NCBI GenBank assembly: GCA_964499365.1
Contig: CAZCKU010000008.1
Span: 1 to 64,000 of the forward strand
Direction of reading: 5' to 3'
Length of the DNA stretch: 64,000 bases
Origin: PALSA-1316 sp964499365
GTDB lineage: Bacteria; Nitrospirota; Thermodesulfovibrionia; Thermodesulfovibrionales; UBA6898
Shown piece by piece: positions 41,201-51,060 of this stretch; positions within the stretch are counted from its first letter, which is position 1, and each line of letters begins with the position of its first letter. The notes under the pieces are model-generated. The model was given only the letters and a program-made list of their open reading frames with translations, had not been told where the DNA came from and ran no database searches. The position numbers were made by a program, and so were the translations under genes.

Positions 41201-42643
41201 ATGAAAGAAACTGATGTATTTGAAGATATAATAGAACTCGGGAAAAGTCGCGGCTCCCTGACCTACGAAGAGATAAACGATGCACTCTCCTCCGAGTTCT
41301 ATTCACCTGACGACCTCGAAGAACTTCTTGAGCTTCTTGATGACATGGGCGTGACGGTTGTCGACACACCCGCTGACGACATTGCTGATGACGACTTCGT
41401 GGAGGAAGAGAACCCCCAGCACGAAAAGTCCGAGGATCTTGTCCAGGCCTATTTTCATTCCATGGGAAACATACCGATTCTCACCAAGGCAGAAGAGGTG
41501 GAGCTTGCAAAGAGGCTTGAGGAGGGCAAAGGCATCATCCGGGAGGTCATAACCCCCATGCCCTTTTATAAGAAGATCGAGGCCGCCCTTGCGGAAGAGA
41601 TGACCCAGACGGCTGAAGAGACAGACGAGGTTGATGGTGACGAAATCGTCATCAAGGCCATAGGAGAAAGCCTTGACATCATAGAGGACCTGCTGAAGGA
41701 ACTCAGGGACGCGGACAGGAAGATTGCGCGGTACGGGACGTTAAAGGATCTGCAGCGTCAGGTCCTTGAAAAGAAGAAGAAGGGGCAGAACCCCGAGAAA
41801 CTTTCCCAGCTGGCGAAAGAGGTCCAGGCTGTCTATAAGCTGCTCGAGGCAGAGACCGGGCTGAAGATGCAGGCGCTCAGGGAACAGGCTAACCGCATTG
41901 CAAAGGCTCGTCTGCTGGTGAATGACGCGAAGGAAGAGCTGATTACCCACAACCTCAGACTGGTTATTAATATCGCAAAAAACTATATAGGCAGAGGCCT
42001 CTCGCTCCTGGACCTGATACAGGAGGGCAATATAGGTCTCATGCGTGCTGTCGACAAGTTTAAATACGAAAAAGGTTTCAAGTTCAGCACGTATGCTACC
42101 TGGTGGATACGCCAGGCCATGACCAGGGCGCTGATCGACCAGACAAAGACGATCAGGGTACCGGTACATATGATGGAGTTCTACAACAAGGTTGTTAAAA
42201 CATCACGTGACCTGACCGTACAGCTTGGCAGGGAGCCGAACAACGATGAAATCGCCAAGAGCCTCGGGGTATCTCCCCGCAAGGTTGAGGAGGTCTTCAG
42301 GGCGGTGCAGGACCCGATCGCTCTTCAGACACCGGTTGGGGATGAGGACACCAGCCTCGAGGACTTTATCGCTGACACAAACAGCCCCTCGCCGATTGCG
42401 AACGCAGAAAAAAGCGAGTTTACTGACCAGATACTTCAGCTCCTGCATACGCTGACACCGAAAGAGAACGAAGTGATCAAGATGAGGTTCGGTATCGGCT
42501 TTGACCGGGACCATACCCTCGAAGAAGTCGGCCGGCACCTCTCACTGACGCGGGAACGGGTCAGGCAGATCGAGGCCAAGGCCCTCAGGAAGCTGAAACA
42601 TCCGACACGGTTGAAGGCGCTGAACGTACTGACAGCAGCATAA
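41201..42643 (+). CDS. rpoD: RNA polymerase primary sigma factor (sigma-70)
   Basis: Directs core polymerase to housekeeping promoters. 480 residues: region 1.1-like N-terminus (1-75), an acidic region 1.2 to non-conserved linker, region 2 with NLRLVINIAKNYIGRGLSLLDLIQEGNIGLMRAVDKF and YATWWIRQAMTRALIDQ, region 3 with IRVPVHMMEFYNKV, and region 4 ending DRDHTLEEVGRHLSLTRERVRQIEAKALRKLKHP. The linker is shorter than in E. coli. AGAGGTG precedes the ATG. Confidence 0.97.
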   Translation: MKETDVFEDIIELGKSRGSLTYEEINDALSSEFYSPDDLEELLELLDDMGVTVVDTPADDIADDDFVEEENPQHEKSEDLVQAYFHSMGNIPILTKAEEVELAKRLEEGKGIIREVITPMPFYKKIEAALAEEMTQTAEETDEVDGDEIVIKAIGESLDIIEDLLKELRDADRKIARYGTLKDLQRQVLEKKKKGQNPEKLSQLAKEVQAVYKLLEAETGLKMQALREQANRIAKARLLVNDAKEELITHNLRLVINIAKNYIGRGLSLLDLIQEGNIGLMRAVDKFKYEKGFKFSTYATWWIRQAMTRALIDQTKTIRVPVHMMEFYNKVVKTSRDLTVQLGREPNNDEIAKSLGVSPRKVEEVFRAVQDPIALQTPVGDEDTSLEDFIADTNSPSPIANAEKSEFTDQILQLLHTLTPKENEVIKMRFGIGFDRDHTLEEVGRHLSLTRERVRQIEAKALRKLKHPTRLKALNVLTAA

Positions 42644-42661
42644 CCGGTCACCACGCACAGG

Positions 42662-42696
42662 CAGGCAGGGTTAATAAAGGCCCTGCCTGTTTTTTT
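42662..42696 (+). terminator. Rho-independent terminator after rpoD
   Basis: CAGGCAGGG (42662-42670) pairs with CCCTGCCTG (42681-42689) around a 10-nt loop, followed by T7. The T-tract runs into the stop codon of the convergent cyclase gene. Confidence 0.92.
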
Positions 42697-44638
42697 ACAC
42701 CCGGCCACCCTCCTGCCGGCAGCTGTAAATCCTTACCTCCTGCTCTTTTCCCTTCACCCTGACCGCACCGATCTCTGAATATATGATTGCGCCCTGCCCC
42801 TCCTGCGGCACGTTGCCTGAGAACTGCTTCACCGCGAGGCAGGTGTTCCCGGTGACCAGGATCCTCGTTGCATACTGACGCGTCAGTTTCTCAACCCGGG
42901 CTGCAAGATTCACATGATCGCCGATTGCGGTATAGTCCATCTTCTTGCCAAACGCCCCGATGTTCCCGATGACGACCTCTCCGGTATTGATCCCTATGCC
43001 GCAATCCAGCCCTTCGACCCCGCGCGCCGCCCACGCACGCTGCATCTCTTCCAGTTTTCTCGACATGTCGAGCGCGCAGCGTACTGCCCGCTCGGCATGA
43101 TCCGGCTGATCGAGCGGGGCCCCCCAGAGTACCATGATTTCATCCCCCACAAATTTATCAAGCGTCCCTTCCCATTTGAAGATGATCTCGGTCATCTCCT
43201 CGAAATATTCATTCAGAAGCGCCACCACATCCTCGGGCTCTCTCTTTTCGGAGAGGCTGGTGAACCCGATCACATCAGAAAACAGGATCGTGGCCATCTT
43301 CCTCTCTCCCCCGAGCTTCGCCTTTTCCGGGTGTTCGATCAGCTCCCGTACGATCTTGGGAGAGACGTAACTCGAAAAGATTCGGCGTATCTCCTTGGCC
43401 TGACGCTCTTCATGAAGAAAACGCAGGCCCGTTTGGACTACGGCGATGCTGATCATGTTCAGGGTCGGATAGATCAGGTTCACCCAGAGGCTGCTGTAAA
43501 TCAGCAGGGATATCCCGGCGACAAGATAGAAGGCGATAAAAGCCGCTGCAACCAGCGAGCTGGACAGGGCGTTCAGCCGCGGCAGGAGCAGGCCGAGAAA
43601 GATTCCTGTGACAATAATCACAACGATCTCCACAATGCCAGGGCTCGGTCGTATGAAGTCATTGCTGATGATATTGCTGACCACATTTGCATTCTTCTCA
43701 ACACCGGGGGTATCTGTCGACAGGGGGGTTATCTTCTGGTCATAGGTGGCCAGCGCCGAGGTACCGACGAGCACGATCTTATCGCGGAGACGTCCTGCCA
43801 TCTGCCCGTCCTTCATGACATCAATCGCCGAGAGATACGGATAGGTATGTTCCCTGCCCGCGTAGTTGATCAGGACCCTGCCGCTCAGATCAGTCGGAAT
43901 GAACCGAGACCCCACCTGCAATCCGGCACCGCCGTAGACAACAATATCTTTTGGGGCCAGTCCCAAAGCCAGCCTTGCCACCTGAAGCGAGAGGGGTGGA
44001 TAGAGATCATCACCGTATTTCAGATACAGAATCTCCCAGCGTATCACGGCATCCATGTCGCTCTTCGTGTAGACATATCCGAGCGCTGCAGCCCTGATCT
44101 TGTCGACCGGCAGGGTAACACTGTCAGCCGTGATCACCCATTTAGCCCAATCGATGCCCTTTGGGGTCTTCACCTCCATATAGGCCTGCTCCCACAGGAG
44201 ATCCGGAATTTCGGCGACCGGCCCCCGGTACTGCCTTCCCTCGGGTACAAAAAAAGGCATCGCCAGTGCAACGTTTCCGGCCTGGCTGATCGCCCGGGCA
44301 AGCTTCTGGTCCGCCTCCGCATTCTCCGGTTCAGTATACATGATATCAAGGCCGATCACCTTCGGACCGGCAGCAGCGATCCTGTTGATGAGATCTGCCT
44401 GAATCTCCCTTCGCCAGGGCCATCTGCCAATAGCCCTGATGCTCTTCTCATCGACTGCAACGATCACGATGTCCTCGGAAACAGGAGGCTTCCTGAGTAC
44501 GTCTCTCAGCCTGAGCCGGAAATCATAGGTACGGCCCTCGATATGCTCACGGATCGCATCAGGATTGCGCCACTGAAGCAGCACAAAGATCAGGGTCGAG
44601 ATAAGGGTGATGAGATAGAAAATCTTCTTTTTTTTCAT
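42695..44638 (-). CDS. CHASE2-domain adenylate/guanylate cyclase
   Basis: Membrane receptor cyclase, 647 residues. An N-terminal helix is followed by a periplasmic CHASE2 domain (about 30-310: VAVDEKSIRAIGRWPWRR, GLDIMYTEP, INYAGREHTYPYLSA, KIVLVGTSALATYDQKITP), three transmembrane helices (about 330-410), and a class III cyclase domain (about 440-610). ILFSDVIGFTSLSEK and KFVGDEIMVLWG carry the two metal Asp, and MDYTAIGDHVNLAARVE the substrate region. The Lys and Asp pattern favours ATP, so cAMP is the likely product. Last gene of the operon with the TPR/barrel, FecR and FnIII genes. Confidence 0.93.
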   Translation of the reverse strand: MKKKKIFYLITLISTLIFVLLQWRNPDAIREHIEGRTYDFRLRLRDVLRKPPVSEDIVIVAVDEKSIRAIGRWPWRREIQADLINRIAAAGPKVIGLDIMYTEPENAEADQKLARAISQAGNVALAMPFFVPEGRQYRGPVAEIPDLLWEQAYMEVKTPKGIDWAKWVITADSVTLPVDKIRAAALGYVYTKSDMDAVIRWEILYLKYGDDLYPPLSLQVARLALGLAPKDIVVYGGAGLQVGSRFIPTDLSGRVLINYAGREHTYPYLSAIDVMKDGQMAGRLRDKIVLVGTSALATYDQKITPLSTDTPGVEKNANVVSNIISNDFIRPSPGIVEIVVIIVTGIFLGLLLPRLNALSSSLVAAAFIAFYLVAGISLLIYSSLWVNLIYPTLNMISIAVVQTGLRFLHEERQAKEIRRIFSSYVSPKIVRELIEHPEKAKLGGERKMATILFSDVIGFTSLSEKREPEDVVALLNEYFEEMTEIIFKWEGTLDKFVGDEIMVLWGAPLDQPDHAERAVRCALDMSRKLEEMQRAWAARGVEGLDCGIGINTGEVVIGNIGAFGKKMDYTAIGDHVNLAARVEKLTRQYATRILVTGNTCLAVKQFSGNVPQEGQGAIIYSEIGAVRVKGKEQEVRIYSCRQEGGRV

Positions 44639-44714
44639 GGCAGAGCGTCCAGAGCCGGCGGCAGGCAGCCTCAACCCGCCTGCCGCCGGCATCCCTGATC
44701 AAAGCCCCCTTTTC

Positions 44715-46130
44715 TCAGTTGCCGATATAGTTGCACATCGATGGTATCGGAGGCGGATCGGTACAGTAACTCCCTGCGCATAGCACATTATTCGTTTTAT
44801 TTGTCTCGCGCACTCTGCCCTGCGGGTCCACGATCACGAGATAATCCGGAGAATAGATCCAGGTCGAGAATTCATACCATGCGCCGGGACGTATTGCCCA
44901 GGCCGTCACCGGCTGACAATCAGTAAACGTTGCTCCGATTTGGTATAGAAGCCAGATCTCGACATCATAGGCAAACCTGGACCCATTGTTTCTGATGCGG
45001 AATATCGCATCCCCATTGACGCCGGTGCCGGCTGTCACCGGGAGAAGGTCGATGAATGTCGGGGTCGCTGTTTTCTCGATCGTATTGGCATCACGGTTTC
45101 CTGCCTTGTCCTCTGCCCGCACCACAAAATAATAGGGCACCCCCGAGATCAGGTTCGGGATCAGGACGGCGGTCACGCCCGGGGCAGTCGTCAGCGCCGG
45201 AGCAGAAAAATCCTGCGCTCCGCTTTGCGTCGCCATATAGACCTTATAGATGATCTCCGGTGCCGGAGTCACCAGGTCAGCTCCCGGTTTCCAGTTGAGC
45301 TGTATGACACTCTCCGAGTTGGCGACAGCAGTTTCAAGCCCTGCAAATACAGGAGGAGCGGCATCCTGAGGTGTCGGGTCAGGCGTCACCAGCGGCAGGG
45401 TAGTCCCTGACTTCTCAACCGTGTTGGCATCTACATTACCCTGCTCATCCATCGCCCTCACCCTGAAGTAATAGGTCGTGCCGGGCTTCAGGTCATTTAT
45501 GACAAGCGACAGCCTGCCATTGACAACGGGGCTCCCGCCTGGCACGGTAAACGACGGGGTCGACATGTCCTCAGTTCCCGGAGCCAGGGACATGAAGATA
45601 AGGTACTGAATACGGTCTGCAGGGGTCACGAAATCAGTGCCGGGCGTCCACGTAAGCAGCAGGGAGGCTGTGGAGAGCGGTCTGACCTCGTCCGGCCCCC
45701 CGAAATCGGGAGGCATGGTATTGCCGGTCGCAACCATCGGAACCGCAATAGTGGCAGGCGTACCGTCAAGGTTCGCAAAAGACTCTCCCCGATAGAGGAC
45801 AATATCCCCCGCGTTTAAGGCCTCGATCACAAAGCGGCGGTTCAGACCGTTGGGGACCTCCAGTATCTGAGATACCGCTTCGCCGGCCGGAACGATCGTG
45901 GTTTCGATCGTCTTCATATCAGGAGCCGTGACCGTTATTTTCACCAGGACCACATCCGCAGGGATACCTTTGGCCACAGCCGGCTGTCCTTCCCGTGCTG
46001 CCGTCTGCCGGCCGCCGAACTCTATCGTGACAGCGGTCGTGCCGGACACGCCTGAGGAGCTTCCACCTCCGCACCCGATACAGCAGAACATGATGATTCC
46101 AAGCAGAATTCCATACACCGATTTTCTCAT
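44715..46130 (-). CDS. Fibronectin type III-repeat lipoprotein
   Basis: 471-residue putative lipoprotein (lipobox CCIGCGGG). A beta-rich N-terminal part is followed by two fibronectin III-like repeats (about 150-250 and 260-365), each with LTWTPGTDFVTPADRIQY- or LNWKPGADLVTPAPEIIY-type text and YFRVRAMDEQGNVDANT or YFVVRAEDKAGNRDANT. A C-terminal CARDB-like domain (VDPQGRVRETNKTNNVL) ends in Cys-rich residues. Probably a surface or periplasmic binding protein. The ATG at 46130 has GAGG upstream, 14 bp after the FecR stop. Confidence 0.82.
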   Translation of the reverse strand: MRKSVYGILLGIIMFCCIGCGGGSSSGVSGTTAVTIEFGGRQTAAREGQPAVAKGIPADVVLVKITVTAPDMKTIETTIVPAGEAVSQILEVPNGLNRRFVIEALNAGDIVLYRGESFANLDGTPATIAVPMVATGNTMPPDFGGPDEVRPLSTASLLLTWTPGTDFVTPADRIQYLIFMSLAPGTEDMSTPSFTVPGGSPVVNGRLSLVINDLKPGTTYYFRVRAMDEQGNVDANTVEKSGTTLPLVTPDPTPQDAAPPVFAGLETAVANSESVIQLNWKPGADLVTPAPEIIYKVYMATQSGAQDFSAPALTTAPGVTAVLIPNLISGVPYYFVVRAEDKAGNRDANTIEKTATPTFIDLLPVTAGTGVNGDAIFRIRNNGSRFAYDVEIWLLYQIGATFTDCQPVTAWAIRPGAWYEFSTWIYSPDYLVIVDPQGRVRETNKTNNVLCAGSYCTDPPPIPSMCNYIGN

Positions 46131-46144
46131 TATTGACCTCATGA

Positions 46145-46939
46145 TTACGGGAATGTCACGATTACGCGGACCGGGGTGGTTGTATTGACTGACGGCTGGC
46201 TGATCCCCGGCAGCTGGGGAATATCAAGGAGCAGCCCCATCCCTCCGATATCGTACAACCCTGGTTCCGGCACCGATATCTCGTGACCGCCAAGGTCTGT
46301 GTCCAGCATCATCCGCCGTATAGCCTCCGGCGAAGCAGGTACCGGTGTGCCGAGCGGTTCGCCTTCCACCACGGTCAGCAGCATCCCCGGCGTCAGCAGC
46401 ACGCTGCCCGGAATCTCCGGATCGCTGCTCTTCAGGCCGACCTCCCCCTCATACGCCAGGATGATGGTAACTTTCCTGCCGTTGAGGATCCCTGTCTCGA
46501 AGAGAATGACCGTACCGCGGGCCGCTGCAACCGCTGTCGGTGTCCTGACCTCAAGGCCCGCCTTCCCGACAACCGAGCGCATTTTGCCGTCTATCAGATT
46601 AAATATCGCCTTATTGCCGGTCCCCCTGCCATGGACAAATTCCCTGATTGCGGCCCGCGAATTCTCCCCGAGGGTGAGCACACTGTCATCCCTGAAGAGA
46701 AGCTTCAGCCGCGATGAGGCATACGTCGAGACCGTATCCTGAAGCTGGACGACGTCCCTGACTCTGGCATCCAGGGTCCTTCCGTCCCGCTCGATTGCCG
46801 CCCTGCCCCGCAGTGCAATCACCGAGCCTGCCCCGTCCGCAGCCAGGACCTGATCCCTGCCCAGATCCGGGCCGGAGAAGAACATACCCAATACAGCCCA
46901 GCATATCGATACCAGTCTGAGTGCCTTCATTCTCTTCAT
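46145..46939 (-). CDS. FecR-domain secreted protein
   Basis: 264 residues with a signal peptide and a FecR domain (about 35-170): VIALRGRAAIERDGR, LQDTVSTYASSRLKLLFRDDSVLTLGENS, VRTPTAVAAARGT and ILAYEGEVGL. It lacks the cytoplasmic N-terminus and helix of true FecR anti-sigma proteins, so it is a periplasmic stand-alone version. It starts directly at the TPR/barrel stop codon with no gap. Role in signalling to the CHASE2 cyclase is inferred from the shared operon. Confidence 0.88.
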   Translation of the reverse strand: MKRMKALRLVSICWAVLGMFFSGPDLGRDQVLAADGAGSVIALRGRAAIERDGRTLDARVRDVVQLQDTVSTYASSRLKLLFRDDSVLTLGENSRAAIREFVHGRGTGNKAIFNLIDGKMRSVVGKAGLEVRTPTAVAAARGTVILFETGILNGRKVTIILAYEGEVGLKSSDPEIPGSVLLTPGMLLTVVEGEPLGTPVPASPEAIRRMMLDTDLGGHEISVPEPGLYDIGGMGLLLDIPQLPGISQPSVNTTTPVRVIVTFP

Positions 46940-48229
46940 CTAGAACCTCACATTCAGAAAAAGGCTTGATACCGCCCGTTTATAGTCAAATGCCACGATA
47001 TTCGATCTGTTCCTGATATAGACCTGTCCGAGTGTCACGCTCAACTGGTCGGACAGCACCTTCGTAGCGGTCACCGACACCGTCGAGGTCCGGTCCTGCC
47101 GTTTTTCAGTGGTCAGGGGATATATCCCCCTATACTCCCTCTGTTCATATGCCCCCCCGAGCGTGACCGCAATCTGCCGGGGCAGATTTACCCTCATGTC
47201 GGCAAGTCCCTGATCACTCCGGAAGTCCCAATAGGCCTTTCTGGTCGATTCCACCGCGTAAAGATACCCTGCCCTGAACTCAACGGCATCTCCAAAGCGC
47301 ATCTGCTGGGTTACCCCAAGGCTGCTGCCGGATCCGGAGCGGTTCTGATTATCACTGAAGAGCCCGGAATACATATAGTGATTTCTTCTGTAGCCGTAGG
47401 AGAGTACGGTCGAAAATCCCCTGCCTTCGTTGACCGTAACCGACGGACTGAAGGCATGTGCCGCATTGAAATCAGCGCCGCCCACCAGATCGTACTCATA
47501 GGCATAGGATATTCCGATCTTGACAGCAGGAGACAGGTTGTACCCGGAGCCTGCCTCAAGCTGCTGCCGGCTCACATTGAATTTCTGAAGCCGGTTATGC
47601 AGGCTCTGATACCCGCTGTAACCGATCCAGATCTCTCCCTGTCGTTGCCTGACAAGCATATACCTCGCCTTCAGGTTCAACACCAGACGCCAGTCAGACT
47701 TGCGCGAGATGCCCTCCGGAAGGAGGCCGTCAATACCATTCAGGACGACATTACTGTCATATTGAATGCCGGCCTGAATAGCGGCAGACCAGTCTTTTTC
47801 CCCGCCCTGCCTCGCTGCCTTCAGATACCGCTCAGCCTTTTCTGCAAGTTCCGTATCCGGCGCAAGCTCCTTCGTGCGGACGAAATACTCCGCGGCCGTC
47901 TTGTACTCGGTTCTTCTGTAGCAATCTATTCCCCTCTCAAGGTTCGCCCGGGGATCCTTCGGATTCAGCTCAAGGGCCTTTTTCAATACAACGGCAGCGC
48001 CAGGGTCGCCCGCCCTGCTCAGGGTCGTGCCCAGGTAGAGTGTTGCCGCCGGGTCATCAGGCCGTTCGGTCAGCGCTGCCCTGAATTCCTCCGCCGCATC
48101 GTTATACTGCTGCTGCTCGATCGCGGCGACCCCCCTGGCAAGATATTTTTCATAGTCAGACTCTCTGGCCAGGGCCGCGGCAGGTATGAAGGCTGAAGCC
48201 AGCACTGCAAGCACGACAAATCGGTACAT
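46940..48229 (-). CDS. TPR protein with outer-membrane beta-barrel
   Basis: 429 residues: signal peptide (VLAVLASAFIPAAALA), about three to four TPR repeats (25-140, e.g. YNDAAEEFRAALTERPDDPAATLYLG and following), then a C-terminal region of alternating aromatic strands ending in Phe (AVSSLFLNVRF), typical of an outer-membrane barrel inserted by BamA. The architecture recalls surface-lipoprotein assembly modifiers (Slam), but similarity is not clear. First gene of the four-gene envelope cluster. Confidence 0.82.
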   Translation of the reverse strand: MYRFVVLAVLASAFIPAAALARESDYEKYLARGVAAIEQQQYNDAAEEFRAALTERPDDPAATLYLGTTLSRAGDPGAAVVLKKALELNPKDPRANLERGIDCYRRTEYKTAAEYFVRTKELAPDTELAEKAERYLKAARQGGEKDWSAAIQAGIQYDSNVVLNGIDGLLPEGISRKSDWRLVLNLKARYMLVRQRQGEIWIGYSGYQSLHNRLQKFNVSRQQLEAGSGYNLSPAVKIGISYAYEYDLVGGADFNAAHAFSPSVTVNEGRGFSTVLSYGYRRNHYMYSGLFSDNQNRSGSGSSLGVTQQMRFGDAVEFRAGYLYAVESTRKAYWDFRSDQGLADMRVNLPRQIAVTLGGAYEQREYRGIYPLTTEKRQDRTSTVSVTATKVLSDQLSVTLGQVYIRNRSNIVAFDYKRAVSSLFLNVRF

Positions 48230-48438
48230 GATGATCCTCCGGAAATCGGAAATCCCCCGTTCAGCCGCTACATGATACGCAGTCGGGACGTGGAAGAAAT
48301 GCCACAGGACAGACCGTTCAGAGCCCCAGCATTCCCGTTAAGAGGGTAAACAAACCCTGCCTTCTTTGTCAAGAACAGCTGAGGAGATCCCGGAGCTTGA
48401 CAGACCTCTGGCATTCGCGGTACATTGTGTGACATCAC

Positions 48439-49920
48439 GTGGATAGCCATTATCAGTTCATCATCCCCCGGTTAAACGGGGAAAACATCAGGAAAGAATT
48501 TTCGGGCCATCTCTCGCTCGTCCAAAAAGGGATTGCCGGATTCATCGTCTTCGGCGGCAGGCTGAAAGAGGTGCGCAGGCATCTCCACATGCTGCAGGAG
48601 GCCTCTGAACTCCCCCTGATCATTGCGGCTGACCTCGAGCGGGGACTCGGACAGCAACTGCAGGGCGGCACCCTCTTCCCCCCGGCTATGGCCCTTGCAA
48701 AGGCGACTGAAAGAAAAGACGCGCGGATAAAGGGTTATGTACCAGGGAATGCCGTGTTCACCGGAAAGGGACTGACGCGGCTCAGGCAGTCATTTCAGGC
48801 CTTGGCAGAAGAGGCCCGGTATGCGGGCATTAACACAATCCTGGCCCCGGTCCTCGACATCAATACCAACCCTGACAACCCCATTATCGGTGTCAGGTCC
48901 TTTGGCGAGAAAAGCGACACGGTATCCTTCTTCGGCGAGGAGATGATACGGACCCTCCGGCGAAGCGGCATCGCTGCATGCGGAAAGCACTTCCCGGGAC
49001 ACGGGGATACAGCTGTCGACTCCCACATAAGCCTGCCGACTATTCGGAGGACACTTGCCAGTCTCAGTCGCTCCGAGCTGCGGCCTTTCCGGAGGGCGGT
49101 TGCCGCAGGGGTAGCCATGATGATGCTCGGCCACCTGGAGGTACCGGGGCTGGACCCTTCAGGCACCCCGGTTTCTTTGTCCGCCAGGGCCGTCTCCTAT
49201 ATCAGAGATACGATGCACTACAAGGGACTCCTCATCACCGATGCCATGAACATGGGGGGACTCAGCGGTTTTTCCGAAGAAGAAGCGTCTCTCATGGCAC
49301 TCCGGGCGGGTGTTGATATCATTCTGCATCCCCTGCATGCTGAGCGGGTCGCAGCCTATCTGAAGGAGAAGAAATTTCCTTCCCATAACCCGAGGCTGAC
49401 CGAATTCCGGCGGGACCTCCTGAGATTTCCGGATGAGCAGGCACCGCACTTTGAGGAACATGCGCTCCTGTCACATGAACTGGCGGCAGGGAGTCTGTCG
49501 CTGCCCAAGGGTCTCAGAATCAGCCCTGCTCCGCTGGTTCTCATTTTGTCGGACGAAAAAGAGGTGACGGGAAGGGAGTTTATCACGGCACTCAGGAAGG
49601 GCCTGCCGGGCCTGTCAAGCAACACGCTTAAGCAGAAGCAGGGGAAGAGCGGTTTTCTGAAGGTTGCGGGCCAGGCGGCCGGGAAGAGAACAATAATTAC
49701 CGCAGTCTTTTCCGAGACGCGGGCCTGGAAAGGTCAGACAGGCCAATGGATGCAGGAGTCGATTGCGGCAGTGAATCCCCTGACCAGTCTCTTTGTCTCA
49801 TTCGGAAATCCCTACCTGCTCAGAAATATCCCTGAAGGGAAAAAAATGTCGGCCTACTGGAATGCCCCGCTGGCGCAGCAGGCTGCGGCTGAAGCGATCA
49901 TAAGGAGATACAGGCCATGA
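48439..49920 (+). CDS. Glycoside hydrolase family 3, NagZ-like beta-N-acetylhexosaminidase
   Basis: 493 residues, cytosolic (no signal peptide). The TIM-barrel (1-320) carries AADLERGLGQQL, the acid/base loop KHFPGHGDTAVDSHI with the His of the NagZ His-Asp dyad, and nucleophile Asp in LLITDAMNMGG. A C-terminal alpha/beta sandwich (about 345-490) extends beyond classical NagZ (about 340 residues). Probably removes GlcNAc from muropeptides in cell-wall recycling. Start is GTG at 48439 without a clear ribosome binding site. Confidence 0.9.
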   Translation: MDSHYQFIIPRLNGENIRKEFSGHLSLVQKGIAGFIVFGGRLKEVRRHLHMLQEASELPLIIAADLERGLGQQLQGGTLFPPAMALAKATERKDARIKGYVPGNAVFTGKGLTRLRQSFQALAEEARYAGINTILAPVLDINTNPDNPIIGVRSFGEKSDTVSFFGEEMIRTLRRSGIAACGKHFPGHGDTAVDSHISLPTIRRTLASLSRSELRPFRRAVAAGVAMMMLGHLEVPGLDPSGTPVSLSARAVSYIRDTMHYKGLLITDAMNMGGLSGFSEEEASLMALRAGVDIILHPLHAERVAAYLKEKKFPSHNPRLTEFRRDLLRFPDEQAPHFEEHALLSHELAAGSLSLPKGLRISPAPLVLILSDEKEVTGREFITALRKGLPGLSSNTLKQKQGKSGFLKVAGQAAGKRTIITAVFSETRAWKGQTGQWMQESIAAVNPLTSLFVSFGNPYLLRNIPEGKKMSAYWNAPLAQQAAAEAIIRRYRP

Positions 49921-49926
49921 GGAATG

Positions 49927-51060
49927 CTACGCCCTCATCACCGCATCCGGGTCGGCATTGGCGGCCTTCCATGCGGGAATAATTGTTGCTGCCGTATAGG
50001 GGAGTACGGTCAGACAGAAGACGGCAGCAATCTGATAGGCGTCAATAAACGGCACCAGTCTGAATTCCGGATAGAGGACCGACCACCCCTTCAGCACCGG
50101 GCTGAAAAGAACGGACGACGTGAAGAAGACGTGGAGATAGGCCAGGACCACACCGCACAGAAAAGATGTCAGCGACATGACTATACCCTCCCAGAACTTC
50201 AGCAGGAGCACATCAGAGGTCTCCCACCCGGTTGCCTTCAGGATACCGATCTCCTTCTTCTCCTCTGCACTCAGACCGGCCGCCTTATCCCAGCTGAAGA
50301 TCATGAACGCGAAAACGCACCCGGAGAGTATAAGGAGCATGATCCCCCCCCGCCAGTTGAAGACCGCGTCATAGGTCCTCAGTATTTCACTGCGCGTAAT
50401 CGGCCTGGAATCGGGCAGGATCTTGTTAATCTTGTTCGCTATTGTCGGGATCTCCCGGGGATTGCGCACACTGACCGCAAGGTCGGTCACCAGGCCTTTC
50501 CCTATGCCGAAGATCTTCCTGAAATCCGCCTCGGCGACAAGGACGAGGTCTGATGAAACCAGTTCGGATTCAGATGAGAGTATTTCCTGGACCGTCAGCA
50601 TCACCATGGTTCCGTCATGGGACTTCAGCGGCACCATGCCCCCTTCAGATACAATGCTGCTGCGGGAGACTCCTTTTCCGATCACCATCTGCCCGGCGCC
50701 GTATTTGAAGTCCTGCGGGACAACGAACGTATAATTGGCGCGAAACAGCGGATCGTAGTAATATCCCCAGAGCCTTCCCCTGACGGACTCGACCCCGGTG
50801 ATCGCCCTGATCTTCTCTGCAGCCTGTTCGGGCATAAGGTCGTGTCTTCCGGCAACAAGACGCTGGACGATGATCTCGGGCGCATTGTCCAGGACGAGCG
50901 AGGCCTCTTTTTTGACCGCGTGGGTAAAGAACAGGACCGACGACAGCAGAAATACGATCAGGGTATACACCAGGAACAACGCAGCCTGCTTCCCCTTCCG
51001 CCTCATCAGGAAATTGAGCGTGAGGCCGACGAAGTTCTTTTGCCGGCTAATCCAGCGCAT
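49927..51060 (-). CDS. FtsX-type ABC transporter permease, orphan
   Basis: 377-residue MacB/FtsX-family permease with four predicted transmembrane helices (one near the N-terminus, three near the C-terminus) and a periplasmic core. The C-terminal block GILKATGWETSDVLLLKFWEGIVMS is the FtsX signature. An ATP-binding partner would be expected next door but none is present. The ATG at 51060 gives MRWISRQKNFVGLTLNFLMRR. It overlaps the upstream small membrane protein gene by 14 bp. Confidence 0.85.
   Translation of the reverse strand: MRWISRQKNFVGLTLNFLMRRKGKQAALFLVYTLIVFLLSSVLFFTHAVKKEASLVLDNAPEIIVQRLVAGRHDLMPEQAAEKIRAITGVESVRGRLWGYYYDPLFRANYTFVVPQDFKYGAGQMVIGKGVSRSSIVSEGGMVPLKSHDGTMVMLTVQEILSSESELVSSDLVLVAEADFRKIFGIGKGLVTDLAVSVRNPREIPTIANKINKILPDSRPITRSEILRTYDAVFNWRGGIMLLILSGCVFAFMIFSWDKAAGLSAEEKKEIGILKATGWETSDVLLLKFWEGIVMSLTSFLCGVVLAYLHVFFTSSVLFSPVLKGWSVLYPEFRLVPFIDAYQIAAVFCLTVLPYTAATIIPAWKAANADPDAVMRA

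Noticed and set aside
42914..44698. A 594-codon plus-strand open frame opposite the cyclase gene
   Set aside because: It is the antisense of a well-recognised CHASE2 cyclase, has no family similarity and no ribosome binding site.
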